The notes beneath the pieces were generated by a model. The model did not search any database, was not told the origin of the DNA, and saw only the letters and a program-made list of their open reading frames with translations. 64,000 nucleotides of DNA from Ischnura elegans (Eukaryota; Arthropoda; Insecta; Odonata; Coenagrionidae), in NCBI RefSeq assembly GCF_921293095.1, contig NC_060259.1, positions 434,001 to 498,000 of the forward strand, read 5' to 3'. Positions 9,986-21,616 of the stretch are shown one piece after another (positions within the stretch are counted from its first letter, which is position 1; each line of letters opens with the position of its first letter). The position numbers and the translations under genes are program-made.

Positions 9986-11840
9986 GATTTCTACACGATA
10001 TAAATAGATACAAAGGTCGTCTGAACACTTTTTGAAAAGGCATCAAGTGACTAACTCAGAGGCAGATAAATCAACTTCCAAGGGTCACCAAGAATGCTCC
10101 GACTAAAGAAATGAACGAATCGTCTCATCATCTCATATTTCCGAGTTGGCACGTTTATTTTCCCCGCGAAAATGTCCTCGCTTAATGTCAGTTTTTGTCG
10201 CCGCCGGATGGAAAAACGGGGAAGCTCAGAAAAAATTAGCCTGAGCATGAATATTGCTCGTTGCGGTATTTTTATACATGAATTGAGATTTAGAAAAGCT
10301 CCTAGGGACATATTTTTCGTTATAAGGCAAAGGATTCCAACGTTGGAGATGGTTTTATTTTAGGGGTGTGAGTCAATGTGGGAAGCAGAATTGGAATGAA
10401 TTTCGGGATTTAAAGCAAATATTCAATGCTCCCTATCTTAGGTATCAGATAGCTGAAGTGGGAAAAAGAATAAAATGTACAACCAAGGACAAAATGTTCC
10501 CACAAATATTACTGATTTGCATTAATTTATGAAGGTGACGGTAAATATTAGGATGCTCTGAGCAGCCCCGAGAATATGGAATGCATAATCAAAGGGTGTG
10601 AAGTTTTAAAAAGGATTTTGTGGCAAAACAAGAAGGAAAAAAGTATCTTGTTACCATAGAAATAATTCAATTCATCAAAGAGCCGTTCAAGGATATTAGG
10701 ACACCCGAGATTTAAATTTCTCAGAAAATCACAACTTTAGATAATCCGTTTTTTTTATGTTATGCTATCCCGGTGTTTATGAACCAAACACCAATTTACC
10801 ACTTTTGTATATTGATGATCAATACGCTATGTAATATGTTTGTAAGTTTCCCTTTGAGTGATTTCGAATTTTACGAGGGAACACCATTACAAAAGATTAT
10901 TGGACACAAGTGACTCTAAATTACAGCTGAAAAATAAAATGTACACCATGATGATAAAATATTAATTGTTAACAGTCTCCTAGGTAACAAGGACGGCTAC
11001 ATTGGATATAAAGATTGAGCCCAACTCATGGATGCGAAAATGAAGAAGAAATGAAAGAAATAATATAACACTGTGGACCTCCACACAATTCAAGGCGCCC
11101 AGCAGCATAATTTCCGTTCCCGTATCAAGTAGAAAATTAAGGGTTTGATCTGGGCAGAGGCTCGTGTTTCGCATCTGACTGAGACGAAGTTAAGATTAAA
11201 GCTTCCGCATCTACAGTTCTCATTACGGGGAAAAATCCTATTCACTATGCTATTTACGCGCACAAAGCCGTAAACCTGGACCACTAATATCTCACGCCAC
11301 GGGGAAACTCATTCAAAATCATGTCATGAATTGGCTTTAAATATAAACAGTAGGTATGTATGCAAAATATAAACTGCATGTATAGGATCTTCTACCTCAA
11401 TGGTAATTTGTGTAAAGGGACTCATCTTTTTACGCATATGAAAGGAGTATAATTCCATCTTATTAGGAGTATTTCCATCTTACCATAATTCCGTCATTCC
11501 ATGCGTCCCAAAGACAATCCCAATCCTACATACGCGCACAAGGCCGTAACGAGCGGAGAAAAAAAGGGAAAAAATCCTCCGTAAAATAAGAATATAATGA
11601 GTACAAAAAGTTTCATTATATTCACCATGTTGCTACTAGAGATAATCTGAGAAAAGAAAACACTCAAATCCGCTGCAGAAATTGCAAATTGGTGAATATT
11701 TTAGCTAAGGGGAGTATACTGAACCGTATCAACCATATCGACGGCTAAAAAATTCGGACTCAATTCAAGATGGTGTCATCCATAAAAAGGGATCATTTAG
11801 ACTGTATGAATCTATCTTAAATCGTCGTCGTCGTCCATCA
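9986..11840. other. No recognised gene; diverged local duplication
   Basis: AT-rich DNA without a convincing frame. Part of 11255-11520 (CACTAATATCTCAC, CAAAATCATGTCATGAAT, TCCATCTTACCA) resembles 12230-12490 (CATTAGTATCTCAC, CAAAATCATGCCATGAAT, TCCATCTTACCA) in the same order. The GCGCACAA-(A/G)-GCCGTAA phrase occurs at about 11259 and 11533. Confidence 0.4.
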
Positions 11841-11888
11841 TTCGCCCTGAAGACGATGGCAGAGAAGGCCATCGAAACGTTGGCAGCA
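11841..11888 (+). ncRNA. Hammerhead ribozyme-like motif
   Basis: CUGAAGA core (11847-11853), one C, a perfect 6-bp helix II GAUGGC/GCCAUC with a 7-nt loop, GAAAC, then a GUU cleavage triplet at 11879-11881. GCC before the core pairs with GGC after the cleavage site as helix I. The core and the GAAACGUUGGC run match the motif inside the minus-strand PLE at 18 kb. A downstream segment rich in CCGRGAA phrases is shared with the copy at 9854. Confidence 0.6.
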
Positions 11889-12806
11889 ATGGCCATCATC
11901 ACCCGGCTGATTTCCCGAGAAGATTTCATCAACAGCATTCGCCGGGAAAGAACCAAATCCTTCTTTATCTTAAATCAATAACATATTATGGAAATTACTC
12001 AGCTATTTTAACAAATATCAATATTAATGCATAGCTACCTTCCTGAGACTTCGAAATAGTCTTTATGATCCGTCCCCTCATCTTTCAGTAAACGCGATTC
12101 ATTTTACCGTAACCGCATATCATGACACAACTGTACCCGCTATTCCTATAAAGACGTAAACAGTAGATGCGTTTGTAGTGCTAAATATATTAGGTTCAAC
12201 ATGAGAAATTCTTTCACGAGGAGCTTACTAGGGACCATTAGTATCTCACTCCAGACCTATCCAACCTCACCCTGGACAAATAGATTCAATTTACGTGTTT
12301 ATTAGTCGAATAAACTTGCTCAAAATCATGCCATGAATGAGCTTCTCCGAGTACAATAGAAACGGTATGTCGTCGGTATACCGGGGTGGTGATGGAAACT
12401 AGTTACCACATCAATCGTCAAGTGCATAAAAGAACTGAGAAATATGTACACATGAAATGAGATTAACTCCATCTTACCAGAATTCGGCCATCCCTACGTA
12501 CCGAATACAAAAGTGGCTAATACTCACGAACCTCTGCCAGTTTAGGAGATACCAAAACAATCGAATCAGAGAATCGGTTTCCACCAGAGTTTCCAAACTT
12601 AGAATTGGTTTACCATCGTAAAATGCTGGTGATGGGAACGAGGTATTAATGATACGAGGTTTTAGTGGAAACGTGGTGGGGGTGGATGAGGTGAAGGTGA
12701 GGGACAGACCAAAGGAGGGAAAAGGTAGCGGCAAAGGATGTCTGGCAGGTGATACAATCGTATGGGACTGAAGTAGATTTTAATAGCTTTCCCTGCCCAT
12801 TGTAAT

Positions 12807-13425
12807 AGGGTAGCTTCCTTTAACAAAGAAAACGAAAGGCATTGATTGCGATTCGTTACCCACAATTAGTGTATTCTTATTATAAAAATTATTTAGTTTT
12901 AGAAATACCGGTTTAGACGAATCGCTAGGGTCAATTTTATCCTCATTTGAAAAAGGCCAGATTGGCGCCCTACGATGCCACTTCACGTGACGTCACAGGG
13001 ACCTAGTTTCTATACGAGTAGATAGGAGTTTTACATCGTCTGAGATTACCAATGCATGCATGAGGCACAGGGCTCAGGGAATAACCTCTAAAAACTGGCT
13101 AAGGTCGGAAAGTTTTCTTCGTAAGGTATTAATAACCCTTATTTAAGCCAAGCGCGACCCGCTAGCAGCCTGCGTCGTATCAGCGCTCAGAGCCTCGCCC
13201 CAAGGTCACCTCACTTGCGGCAGTGGGAACCAGAACGATGTTACACGGAGTTTTTTCCCGGCATTCATACTTGCCAGTCGCGTTTTCGTGCGCTTGAAAA
13301 TTTTCACTCTTCATTTAATCGTGAAAAATAGATATCATCATTAAAAAATCTAAAAGCGTGAAATAAATACTCCAGGAGTAATAATTTTCGATTTAGGCAA
13401 TAAAAAAATGATAGGAAAGCACCCC
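12807..13425. mobile_element. MITE family M1, copy 1 (~619 bp)
   Basis: It starts AGGGTAGCTTCC and ends GGAAAGCACCCC, which are imperfect inverted ends. The interior matches the copies at 39400-40061 (same orientation) and 58588-59148 (inverted), including the GGCATTGATTGCGATTCG block, the CCGGTTTAGACGA block and the GCATGCATGAGGCACAG block. The flanks ATTGTAAT and ATTGTTAT could be an 8-bp target duplication with one mismatch, but the other copies do not confirm that. Confidence 0.75.
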
Positions 13426-14140
13426 ATTGTTATGGTATGCCCTCCTTTACTGTCGCTCCTTGGCAACCCGAATCTGATGCCACGCCCCGAGCACCCCCTG
13501 GCGAAATAATGGGAACTAAAGCCCATGGCCGAAAACTGAAATGCGATTACGTGGGCATGAAAACGGATTCGTGGGTTCTTTCTCGACATTGGTGTGCAGC
13601 AGGGATATTTTTATAATCAGTTTCGCACGGCTCACTAATAAAAAGTAGCATTTACTCGACGTTCTCGTATTTATAATTAGGGCAAGAGGCGAGAAGGACA
13701 TGAAGGTTACCCAAACATAGAATGACTTTCGTGAGCAAAGGAAGTCGTGGAGCAACGATGAAAAGAAAAGTATTTGTTTTTTTTTTCGTGTGACTTCCTT
13801 CAATTACAAGAGAAGTAGGGCTCCATATTAAAGTTTAATATTGGCACCTAACGTAAAGGGAAACATTTTAGGAATAAACTGCTACATTAGGCGAGGGTCA
13901 CCAGAACAGAATAATTAAGAGTAGACAATGGCGATACCGACCGAACAAAATTCGTATTTCAGCCATTTATTCACGTTGCTGAAGTGATTTTACGTGATAA
14001 AAATCCAGTTCAGCATTTTGCATTTTTAGTGAACCATAACAAGCGAATTTTTTTTTATAAATAGGCAGTGTTATTGTGAATGCCAGGGTGAAACCTTCAG
14101 GCTAAGAAATCATGCATATGACTCACCTATAATTGTAACA
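13426..14140. other. No recognised gene
   Basis: Short chance frames only. A CpG-containing patch lies at about 13440-13510. No repeat relationship to the rest of the window was noticed. Confidence 0.35.
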
Positions 14141-14466
14141 TTTTTCCTTCTACGATATTTATAAAATTAATTTTCCTTTGGCCTCACCTTATTCTCATTC
14201 GATGTGTTTTTTTAATGTACCGCGGGTTGCATCAAGAGCACTTTCTTACCACCATAATGAAAAATCATCTCAGGCACGAGTAAGGCCAAAGTAAATGTTC
14301 GAAAATCCAATAACTAACACCGAAAAGTAAATGTGAAATTAAATGTAAATAACACCGAGAAGAAAAGTAAGATATAAGTAACTTAAGCGATTTTGAAAAA
14401 AAAAACACATCGAATGAGGCATAAGATGAGGAAAATTTATTTTATAAATATCGTAGAATGGGAAAA
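14141..14466. mobile_element. Foldback MITE (~325 bp)
   Basis: The arms at 14141-14215 and 14394-14466 are inverse complements over about 65-70 bp with a few mismatches. Both hold TTCTACGATATTTATAAAAT, then AATTTTCCT and CATTCGATGTGTTTTTTT. The ~180-bp centre has no coding frame but holds a short AAAGTAAATGT direct repeat. No clear target duplication is visible. Confidence 0.75.
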
Positions 14467-14607
14467 CTTTAAGTGCCAACGATATCAACTTCTTTTTATT
14501 TATTCCCACACCACCAATAATAGCACATACTGACTTTATACAGAGAGGGTTTCAACAAATTTAACAATTACATGTGTATGAAAAACCATACCCTGGATAA
14601 GAACAAA

Positions 14608-14692
14608 ACTATCCAGGCGGGAATCGAATCTGCGACCTCTTGTCTGGAAGGTGAGGATATTACTCCGCCACCACCGAGGCTGGAATTCTCTT
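14608..14692 (-). mobile_element. tRNA-derived SINE-like segment
   Basis: On the minus strand the order is GGTGGCGGAGTAATATCC (A-box-like), an anticodon-arm-sized interval, then GCAGATTCGATTCCCGCC (B-box-like, around GATTCGATTCC). The acceptor stem is not complementary enough for a functional tRNA, so a SINE head or tRNA pseudogene is more likely. Confidence 0.5.
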
Positions 14693-16304
14693 CTCAAAGA
14701 AATTTTGAGAGCGTATTTTCATTTTTACTAGAAGTGAGAAAATTATTCTCAGAGCTACATACAGACATGCTGTTCTTACATTAGATGGAAAAATGACATA
14801 AGAACACTTCCTACGACAGTGAACTTATCCTCGCTGGCACAGAAAACCTTATCCTCGAGAATGCTAACTATCCTAAACGCCACATCACGAGAATGGCCTT
14901 TAAGACTTTTGTTTGCTCTAGTGTTAGCATGAGAATTCCCATTGACTATTTTTGTTTGGTATGTCTCCACTTTCAGATTGGGTGCGGACAGATGCTCGTT
15001 TCCCCGGCCGCACCCAAGGGGAGTGTAGACACACAAAGGACGTGACCGCTCCCCCGCATTCGGAAGAAGAAGCATTATTCAAGACCTTAAAGCGAGTCGC
15101 GCGTCGTGAATTTGAGGATGAGTGTCGCCGTTATTGGGATGCAAGATGAGAGGCGGAGTCGCGGCTGCGAAGCGGCGATGGACAGCTGAAATGTACCCGC
15201 GCGCGCTCGCGAGAGCATACGTGCATCAGCCACGAACACAGGCTGGAATAGCTCTCTCGCCGGAGCACATTAGTCAGAATGATGAAGTATGCGGGACGGA
15301 TGAAGACGACACGAGGAACAGAGGCGCTCAATTCAAAAATTAAAGGCAGTGAGAAATCCTGTTTGCCTATTCAAGCTCTGTGCCATTCTTAAGAATGCTA
15401 TTGCTTTCTAAGAAAAATCGTGAGTGATACAATATTTCGTACACACTGAATCTGAAAATAATTCTAAGCGATAAAAAGTTTCGTATACAATGAGCATGAA
15501 TGATCTGCTCAGATGAAAACTGTAAATTTCCGCAATGGTTTCAACTGCTACTGCTTTATGTACGTAGATTTAGTAATGAAAGTAATTTTTTGGAGAGAAA
15601 TTATATCTTTTTACCAAACACATCATATCTGAGGACTTCAAGGGCAAGTACAATTAATTGTGCATGCACACGAGACGGCACTAATGAACTCCGTGGAGCT
15701 TCATATCCAATATTTATAACATAAAATGGATGCTATTGCTTTCTAAGACAAAATTCTAGGCGAAGCGATGCAATATTTCATATTCAATTTCCAGGAAAAT
15801 GAAGCCATATACCTATGGGTGTATGCTGCGCGAATGATATTAAGGAAAAAGACAAATGAGGGATGTATGCCAACACATCAAAATTCCTAAGAGGAAATAA
15901 CGATGAGGCATAATCGCAATATCGGCATTGATTTACTACTCTCAAGAAAAATATATTAGATCAGATGATAGTCATTCTCTTTCACAATAAGTGCATATGT
16001 AACATGATCATACGATTACCGAGCCGTGATAAGCTCCTGATAGGTTTCAACTAAATTATGCATATGTAATAATGTACTTAAATTTCTTAATTAAAGCAAT
16101 TTTTAGGAGAAAAATGACATCTTTTCGACATAAATAGCCCAAAATACAACACATTAGAGGGCTTCATGGCTATAATTTATGCGTGCCTACACACGCAGGT
16201 GTAATTGTATATCTCGTGTAACTTACGTGTAAATACATATCAGTAAAACTATCCACGCTCTACCTAAGCTTTATAAAAGGTGTAAGAGCAAGCTGGTGGT
16301 TTTA
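14693..16304. other. No recognised gene; CpG-rich patch at ~14980-15310
   Basis: The patch at 14980-15310 has many CpG dinucleotides (GTCGCGCGTCG, CCCGCGCGCGCTCGCG) in an otherwise CpG-poor, AT-rich area. Several frames of 65-99 residues overlap here on both strands, which is what GC-rich non-coding DNA gives. A promoter or a fragment of a CpG-rich repeat is possible. The rest is AT-rich with no recognised feature. Confidence 0.35.
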
Positions 16305-17430
16305 CATCTACATCTACAAATTACCCTTAGAGCCACCTCTAGGGTGTTTGGCAGGGGGTGATCAATCACCAACATGCAGCATGCATTTGGACTCCCACAT
16401 GCACACCACACCGTCCAAGAAACGTCCTGTATAATAACAAACTATACTACTATATGCCGTTAGAAATAGAATATAGAATAGAAAAAAAAAAGAAAAAGAA
16501 ATTCAGAAACATGCAGTAGGTTTAACATGGGTTAGTAGGCTACACTACAAGTCATGCAATCTATTTACGCGTTCTATTGCTGCCGTTATAATCTCTTATT
16601 GATCGTGGAAAAAATGACATTCGGAATCTGTCTGTTCTGCAATCTATCTCTCTTATTTTATTTATATTATCTGATCTTCCGTAGTACGTTGGCGTCCGCA
16701 AGATATGGTTAACTTCGTCAGAAAAGACACTGCTCTTGAATTTATCTAAAAGGTTTAGTCTATTCATCAATCTACGGTCCGACAGAGATTCCCATCCAAG
16801 TTTATGTAAGAGGTCAGTTACACTAACAAGACTATCGTAACGACCTTTCACATACCTGGCAGCTCTTCTTTGCACGCGTTCTAACTCTGTTATTAAGCCT
16901 TTTTCATGAGAGACCCAAACACTGGCAGCGTATTCCAAATGTGGTCTAACGAGGGAAAAGTAGCTAATTTCTCTCACCTTGTCGTCGCACTTTCCTAATA
17001 TTATTTTAACAAAACCCATTTTATGATTAGCTTGACCGGTTATTTCTCGAATATGTTTATTCCACGATAGATCATTATTGAGTCTAACTCCTAGTTATTT
17101 CACGGATTCAACAGTCTCTATTTGGGTACCCCGAATCATATAGCTACGTCGTAGGGTGTTGTTCTTCTTCCAGAAATGCATTACGACGCATTTTTTCAAA
17201 TTTAATTCTAACTACCAAGCATCGCACCAAGCTCGGATAGCAGCAAGGTCATTCGTTAGTTCATCTATATCTTTGCTGGAACGGATTTCTCTGTAAACTA
17301 CAGCGTCGTCTGCAAATAATCGTAACTTACTCTGCACTACTTCGCCAATGTCGTTTATATAAAGAAGGAATAGGAGTGGGCCAATGACACTACCTTGAGA
17401 AACGCCAGAAGTGACTCTAACCTCATTGGA
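16305..17430 (-). pseudogene. 5'-truncated LINE (Jockey/CR1-type) with reverse transcriptase
   Basis: Minus strand. Translation from about 17430 gives the reverse-transcriptase blocks SGVSQGSVIGPLLFLLYIND and LFADDAVVY (catalytic FADD), then the thumb and C-terminal region. That includes YFSLVRPHLEYAASVW, ELERVQRRAARYVKGRY and a LGWESLSDRR block, all typical of Jockey/CR1/I-type LINEs. In-frame stops are at 17212-17214 (TAG) and 17095-17097 (TAA). The C-terminal 152 residues (17019 to 16561) are open. A ~250-bp 3' untranslated region follows, containing GTTTGGCAGGGGGTGATC (plus-strand sense) and ending in a (TGTAGA)n-like tail at 16305-16317. The fingers domain and ORF1 are missing, the usual result of incomplete reverse transcription. 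Related pieces lie at 27187, 35018, 41156 and 51900. Confidence 0.85.
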
Positions 17431-17985
17431 AAATGATGAAATTTACTGATGGACAAGGATATATATTGGATAATATAAAATATGGGAATAAAATACTCCA
17501 CTTTCTGAGTAAGACATGTAAAGAAAGGCCAGCTTAAGGAGAGCAGTTCCAAGGCTGTTCAAACCCCGAGGAAAAAAAACATCCCTCAATTATAATCGGA
17601 ATGATCAGTCCTGGTATAACCAGAAAGAGCCCATTTTTCAAAATGAAATTGATACACCCGAGTTACTGCGGCCACCAATGAAATTTCACTCGGCCAGCAG
17701 CAATGCTAAAGTACGGCAGAAATGCGAGCATTATACTTGAGACCTGATTAGAACTCCTTATTTGCAATGCAACCAAGCAGGGATAATGAAGCTAAAGAGC
17801 GAAGGGCGAAAGGGAGCGGGAAGCAGATAAGGCAGGTGGACATGCAGCGAGGGAAACGGGACAGGAAGGAGCGGGTTGGTTGAGAAGATGGTTTTAGTTG
17901 AAGCGCAGCACGGCAACTCCTCGTGAATGATGGCAAGCCAGGAAATGGAGCGGTAATTTAATTATTTTTTTTTCTTTTCTTGACC
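17431..17985. other. No recognised gene between LINE and PLE
   Basis: This has a moderate-GC purine-rich segment (17780-17900) and otherwise AT-rich sequence. No domain or repeat relationship was recognised. Confidence 0.35.
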
Positions 17986-18041
17986 TTATTTAATATATAA
18001 TATGGTATTTCCTGGAGTATAGGTCATTTAAACAAAAGTTA

Positions 18042-18086
18042 GCAGCCAACGTTTCGATTTATTTTCTTAAATCATCTTCAGGGCTA
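18042..18086 (-). ncRNA. Hammerhead ribozyme-like motif in PLE tail
   Basis: Minus strand: UAGCC, then CUGAAGA (18081-18075), one U, helix II GAUUUA/UAAAUC with a 6-nt loop, GAAAC, GUU as the cleavage triplet, then GGCUG. UAGCC pairs with GGCUG for a 5-bp helix I, with one U·G. The core bases are intact apart from an extra U before helix II. Hammerheads in the terminal repeats of Penelope-like elements are an established class (type I, very short helix III). Confidence 0.6.
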
Positions 18087-18327
18087 TGTTAGAAAAAGCG
18101 TGAAACAATATAAAATACAGAGAATAAGACGATACACAATATTTATACATAAAGAAGGAACAATTGGGTTTTTTATATATAACACAATATAATTTAAAGA
18201 AATATGTATATATAAACATATATATAAGAACAGAATGTAATATACAAAAATTTTTGACATACCTCTTAACTTTGAACATATTTATTTATGTTTTGTTCCT
18301 AAGGTATTGCCACAACCTAGGTTACCA

Positions 18328-19155
18328 TTAATTTTGATGTATTAAATAAAAATAAATTTTGCTGAGGTTATCGATGTCTGTTTTTTTATTGCAACAATTT
18401 TTCGTTTTTGAAATATAAACCATTTCCTTGAAAAGTCTTTTTTTCAATATAACTTCATGATCTAAAATTTCGGCGTTCTCATAATCAAAACTATGGCCAT
18501 TGCTTATGCTATGGCTAGCAAGAGCACACAGAGTTATACCACCTTTTACTGTTGATTTATGTTGTGAAATTCTATTTTTTAAATATTGTGATGTTTGTCC
18601 TATATAACAAGTGTCACAATCGAGGCAAGAAATTTTATATATTATATTACTGTTTAGATTTTTAGGGGTTTCAGATTTTATTTTTGTGTATAGGAGCTTG
18701 TTTAGAGTGTTATGATTTTTGTGTGCAATTTCATAATTTATTTTTTTGAATACCTTCGTAATTTGTTCAGATAATTTACCAATATAGATGATTCCACGGT
18801 ATGGGGATGTTGTATTCGCTGAATCATTTTTGTTTAGTGAATTTTGAGTACGAGAAAAACTAGTGTTGTTTTTGTGAAGTATAGAATGAACAAGTTTCTT
18901 TGGAAAATGGTTTTTCTTTAGAATATCCTCAATTATTTTAAGGTTTTTTCCGTGAAATATATTATCGCTCAAATTCAGAGCTCTAAATTTTAGCGCAAGT
19001 GCTACATTTACTTTAAGTATAAGAGGGTGATGTGATTGGAAATTTAGAAATCTGTCCGATTTGTGTGGTTTCTTCCACCAGTCTACTTGAATGGATCCAT
19101 CGTGATTTCTAATTGTTAGTACATCAAGAAATGGTTGGGTATTATTTTTTTTCAT
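18328..19155 (-). CDS. PLE C-terminal half: linker and GIY-YIG endonuclease
   Basis: This frame overlaps the end of the reverse-transcriptase frame by 14 nt and continues its homology without a gap: PFLDVLTIRNHDGSIQVDWW, then KPHKSDRFLNFQSHHP, the standard PLE block after the palm. The GIY-YIG domain lies near residues 165-235, with IIYKISCLDCDTCYIGQTSQ, the conserved R in LKNRISQHK, and a later ASHSISNGHSFDY segment. In PLEs this nuclease nicks the target. The A8 homopolymer at the junction implies a one-base change relative to the ancestral single ORF. The apparent start methionine is therefore an artefact of the shift rather than a true start. Confidence 0.85.
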   Translation of the reverse strand: MKKNNTQPFLDVLTIRNHDGSIQVDWWKKPHKSDRFLNFQSHHPLILKVNVALALKFRALNLSDNIFHGKNLKIIEDILKKNHFPKKLVHSILHKNNTSFSRTQNSLNKNDSANTTSPYRGIIYIGKLSEQITKVFKKINYEIAHKNHNTLNKLLYTKIKSETPKNLNSNIIYKISCLDCDTCYIGQTSQYLKNRISQHKSTVKGGITLCALASHSISNGHSFDYENAEILDHEVILKKRLFKEMVYISKTKNCCNKKTDIDNLSKIYFYLIHQN

Positions 19156-19848
19156 ATTCCATTGTAAATTGCAATTTAGGGTGGAAACTATTAAAATAAT
19201 TTAAAATGGTGTCTTCCTTGATGTCATTGGGAAGTGCTAAATATAAGTCATCAACAAACTTGTAAATGAAAGGAATTTTGAAAGGCAAACTAGTGATTAC
19301 ATTGTCTAAGAGATGGTTCATCGTCAAATCAGCTAAAATGGTCGCTACTGGGGTACCCATGGGAACTCCATTTTTTATTTGATATTGACGGTCCTTATAT
19401 TGTAAATATCCTTGATTGACAGTAATATCATACAATTCAAAGAATTCTTCCTTGTTTAATACTGTATGATCAGATATTAAAAGCCAATTTTCTATAATAA
19501 TATTGTTTAATAGGTCTAGTGGGATGTTTGTAAAAAGAGATTTAACATCTAGAGAGCACAGTTTATGATTTAAGGGAATGGCTAGTTGTTTTATTTTATT
19601 ATAAAAATGAAATGAATCTTTTAAGTTATATTTATCTGAGGATAGATTCGTAAGAATGCATGCAAGGAATTTGGCACATTCATAAGTAGGACTATTTATG
19701 AAACTTACCACCGGTCTTAGGGGTATGTTAGGTTTATGGTCTTTAACTAAGCCATACAATTTTGGAGGAGTACCGTTGTTTTTTGTTAATTTATATTTTG
19801 TCTTAAAATCTATTTTCTTTTCTTTAAAAAGTTTTTTAACCAGTGCGG
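19142..19848 (-). CDS. PLE reverse transcriptase (5'-truncated)
   Basis: The ATG at 19759 is internal. The frame is open upstream to about 19848, with LTKNNGTPPKLYGLVKDHKPN-type sequence, as in other PLE proteins. Reverse-transcriptase blocks follow in order: RPVVSFINSPTYECAKFLA; CSLDVKSLFTNIPLD (first catalytic Asp); IKNGVPMGTPVATILADL; FVDDLYLAL (catalytic F-x-DD); and LQFTMEYE. The frame ends at a TAA just after a run of eight A's (minus strand, about 19144-19158). The following endonuclease frame continues the same protein one base out of phase, so an indel in that run, or an assembly error, splits one protein in two. It would copy the element's RNA into DNA at a nicked target. Confidence 0.85.
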
Positions 19849-19850
19849 TA

Positions 19851-21615
19851 ATTTAAGCGAGGACACGGACAAATAACTTTCACTGCTAGAATCGAGTTTT
19901 CGGGCCGAGAGGAACGTCCTGCGACCGCAAGTGCCCGAGTCCACGGATAAAAACCTTGACGATACTCAAGAAGATCGTTTAGTTAAAAGCCAAGTGCTTT
20001 ACAAAATAGCCATGGCCAGAAAGAGTTAGAAAGAGGAATCGGGTTGGTGTGACTTACCACCCCGTGGGCAAAGATTTGAATCCAGCCGGTGGTGATTTTC
20101 TGAGAATAATAAATAATCCCTGTTCGAGTGTGGTGTGGAGCGTTACTCTTGCACACCACTCAGTCGGTCAGATGTCACCTTAAATTGTGGTGCCGTTGGT
20201 GTCGGACCAACTTTTAGCCTTTCCTTTACAGAAACCTTACCCTGACCCCGTGCTTTTCTCCACCCTTCAATCTTCTCCACTCCGAAGGCGCAAATGATAT
20301 CAGCTGTCGGTCGCCACCAAACAGTATAGCACACGTCAAAAATGTACCATACTCTTGCCATATTTTTTTTAAAGAAACATGATTATTGAATTATGTTTTT
20401 ATTAAATAATTCTATGAAAAATTCTACGCGATAAATTTGTTCTCGGAAAGTAATGGGAAGAGCCAAGATATTTCGCGCAAAATAGTGGCATTTTAAGAAA
20501 TAATGAATAAAAATGAATGTTTATAAAATAAAAAAGGCCAATAATGGAAGTAAAGGGAACGATACTTATGAGCTTTGAATAAAATGTCGGAATTTATATA
20601 AGGTACGATAGGAGATAGAGGAAGTCATCAAACCAATTTTCAGAAAAATTAAAATTGAGGGTAGAGAACAGGCAATATAATATATTATTGCTTGAATAGA
20701 GAAACAGAACACCGCGATATGACGTCTTCTGATGTGTATAAAATTTGTCTTCCTTTTGGTCACTTTTTAAAAGCAGAGGAAGGATCTTTTGCATTATATT
20801 AAAGAAGTGCTACCTGCTATCTTGTAAACAGCAATTTCTGTTTTCATGACCACGAATATTAAGGCTTAGAACATTGACTTGTAGTTATTATGAATAGTCT
20901 CATTGTTAGCACGGATTGAAAATCCACGTACCTCAATTTAGGTCAGCGATTTCCTCTAATTAAGATTACTCAGCAGAGAAAAGCATAAACATGAAATCGC
21001 TAAGCGTGGGACCTGGAATCATCAACTCGCCTCATATGGAAATAAATAAATAACTAAATTAAAGCGATCAAATTAATGAACTGGAGTTCCTTTGGCGAAA
21101 TTAAGCGAAGGAATTTCAAACGATAATAAAAATCCTCGGAGCGTCCGATGATCGTTTGGGACGGCCGGAAGTTGTGACAAACGTGGCCGTAGCATATGAT
21201 GCCGGGAGCATAATATGGACGTCCACGTGCGCAACGGGACGCGACGTGGAATGCAGCGGCAAAAGAATGAATCGCAATCAATGAATGAGCGGGAGGGGAA
21301 ATTCGCCGGCATGGGGAGGAAGATTGCGGCGCATGAACAGAAGGTCAAAAGGTGAACAAGTCGAGGGCGGGCGGAGGACGGCAACCTCATGGACCATGCG
21401 TCGTCGTGAGAACAAATTGGGAGATAGAGGAAGCCGTCATTGCAAAAGGTGAACTCAGCGCATGAATAATAATATCGCGAGTTTGCTGGCCCCCAAATTT
21501 TTACCATTGCTTCAATTACATTCATGCACTTACCTGCAAAGCGCTTCAATAGGCGAGTGATGTGAGGTGTTAGGTCACTAAATTCTTAACTGGCCTCGAA
21601 GACTTTTCTAAATTT
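19851..21615. other. No recognised gene; possible tRNA-like segment near 20040-20100
   Basis: CCCGTGGGCAAAGATTTGAATCC near 20061-20083 resembles a B box and may belong to a SINE on the plus strand. A 158-codon minus-strand frame (21549 to 21073) lies in moderate-GC sequence but has no recognisable domain and many Cys, Ser and Arg residues, as expected of a chance frame. Confidence 0.3.
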
Positions 21616-21616
21616 C

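Larger units (their letters stand above)
17986..19850 (-). mobile_element. Penelope-like element, 5'-truncated, otherwise well preserved
   Basis: Minus strand. The coding part runs from about 19850 to 18328 and is followed by a ~340-bp AT-rich tail that carries a hammerhead-like motif. The element is 5'-truncated within the reverse-transcriptase domain. Its preservation, with a single frameshift at a homopolymer, suggests a fairly recent insertion. The family is distinct from the PLE relic at 7.5 kb. The exact 3' boundary and any target duplication are not clear. Confidence 0.85.

Noticed and set aside
21073..21549. 158-codon minus-strand open frame
   Set aside because: It has no recognisable domain. 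Cys, Ser, Arg and Pro abundance is typical of a frame opened by local GC content. No splice sites or paralogue support it.
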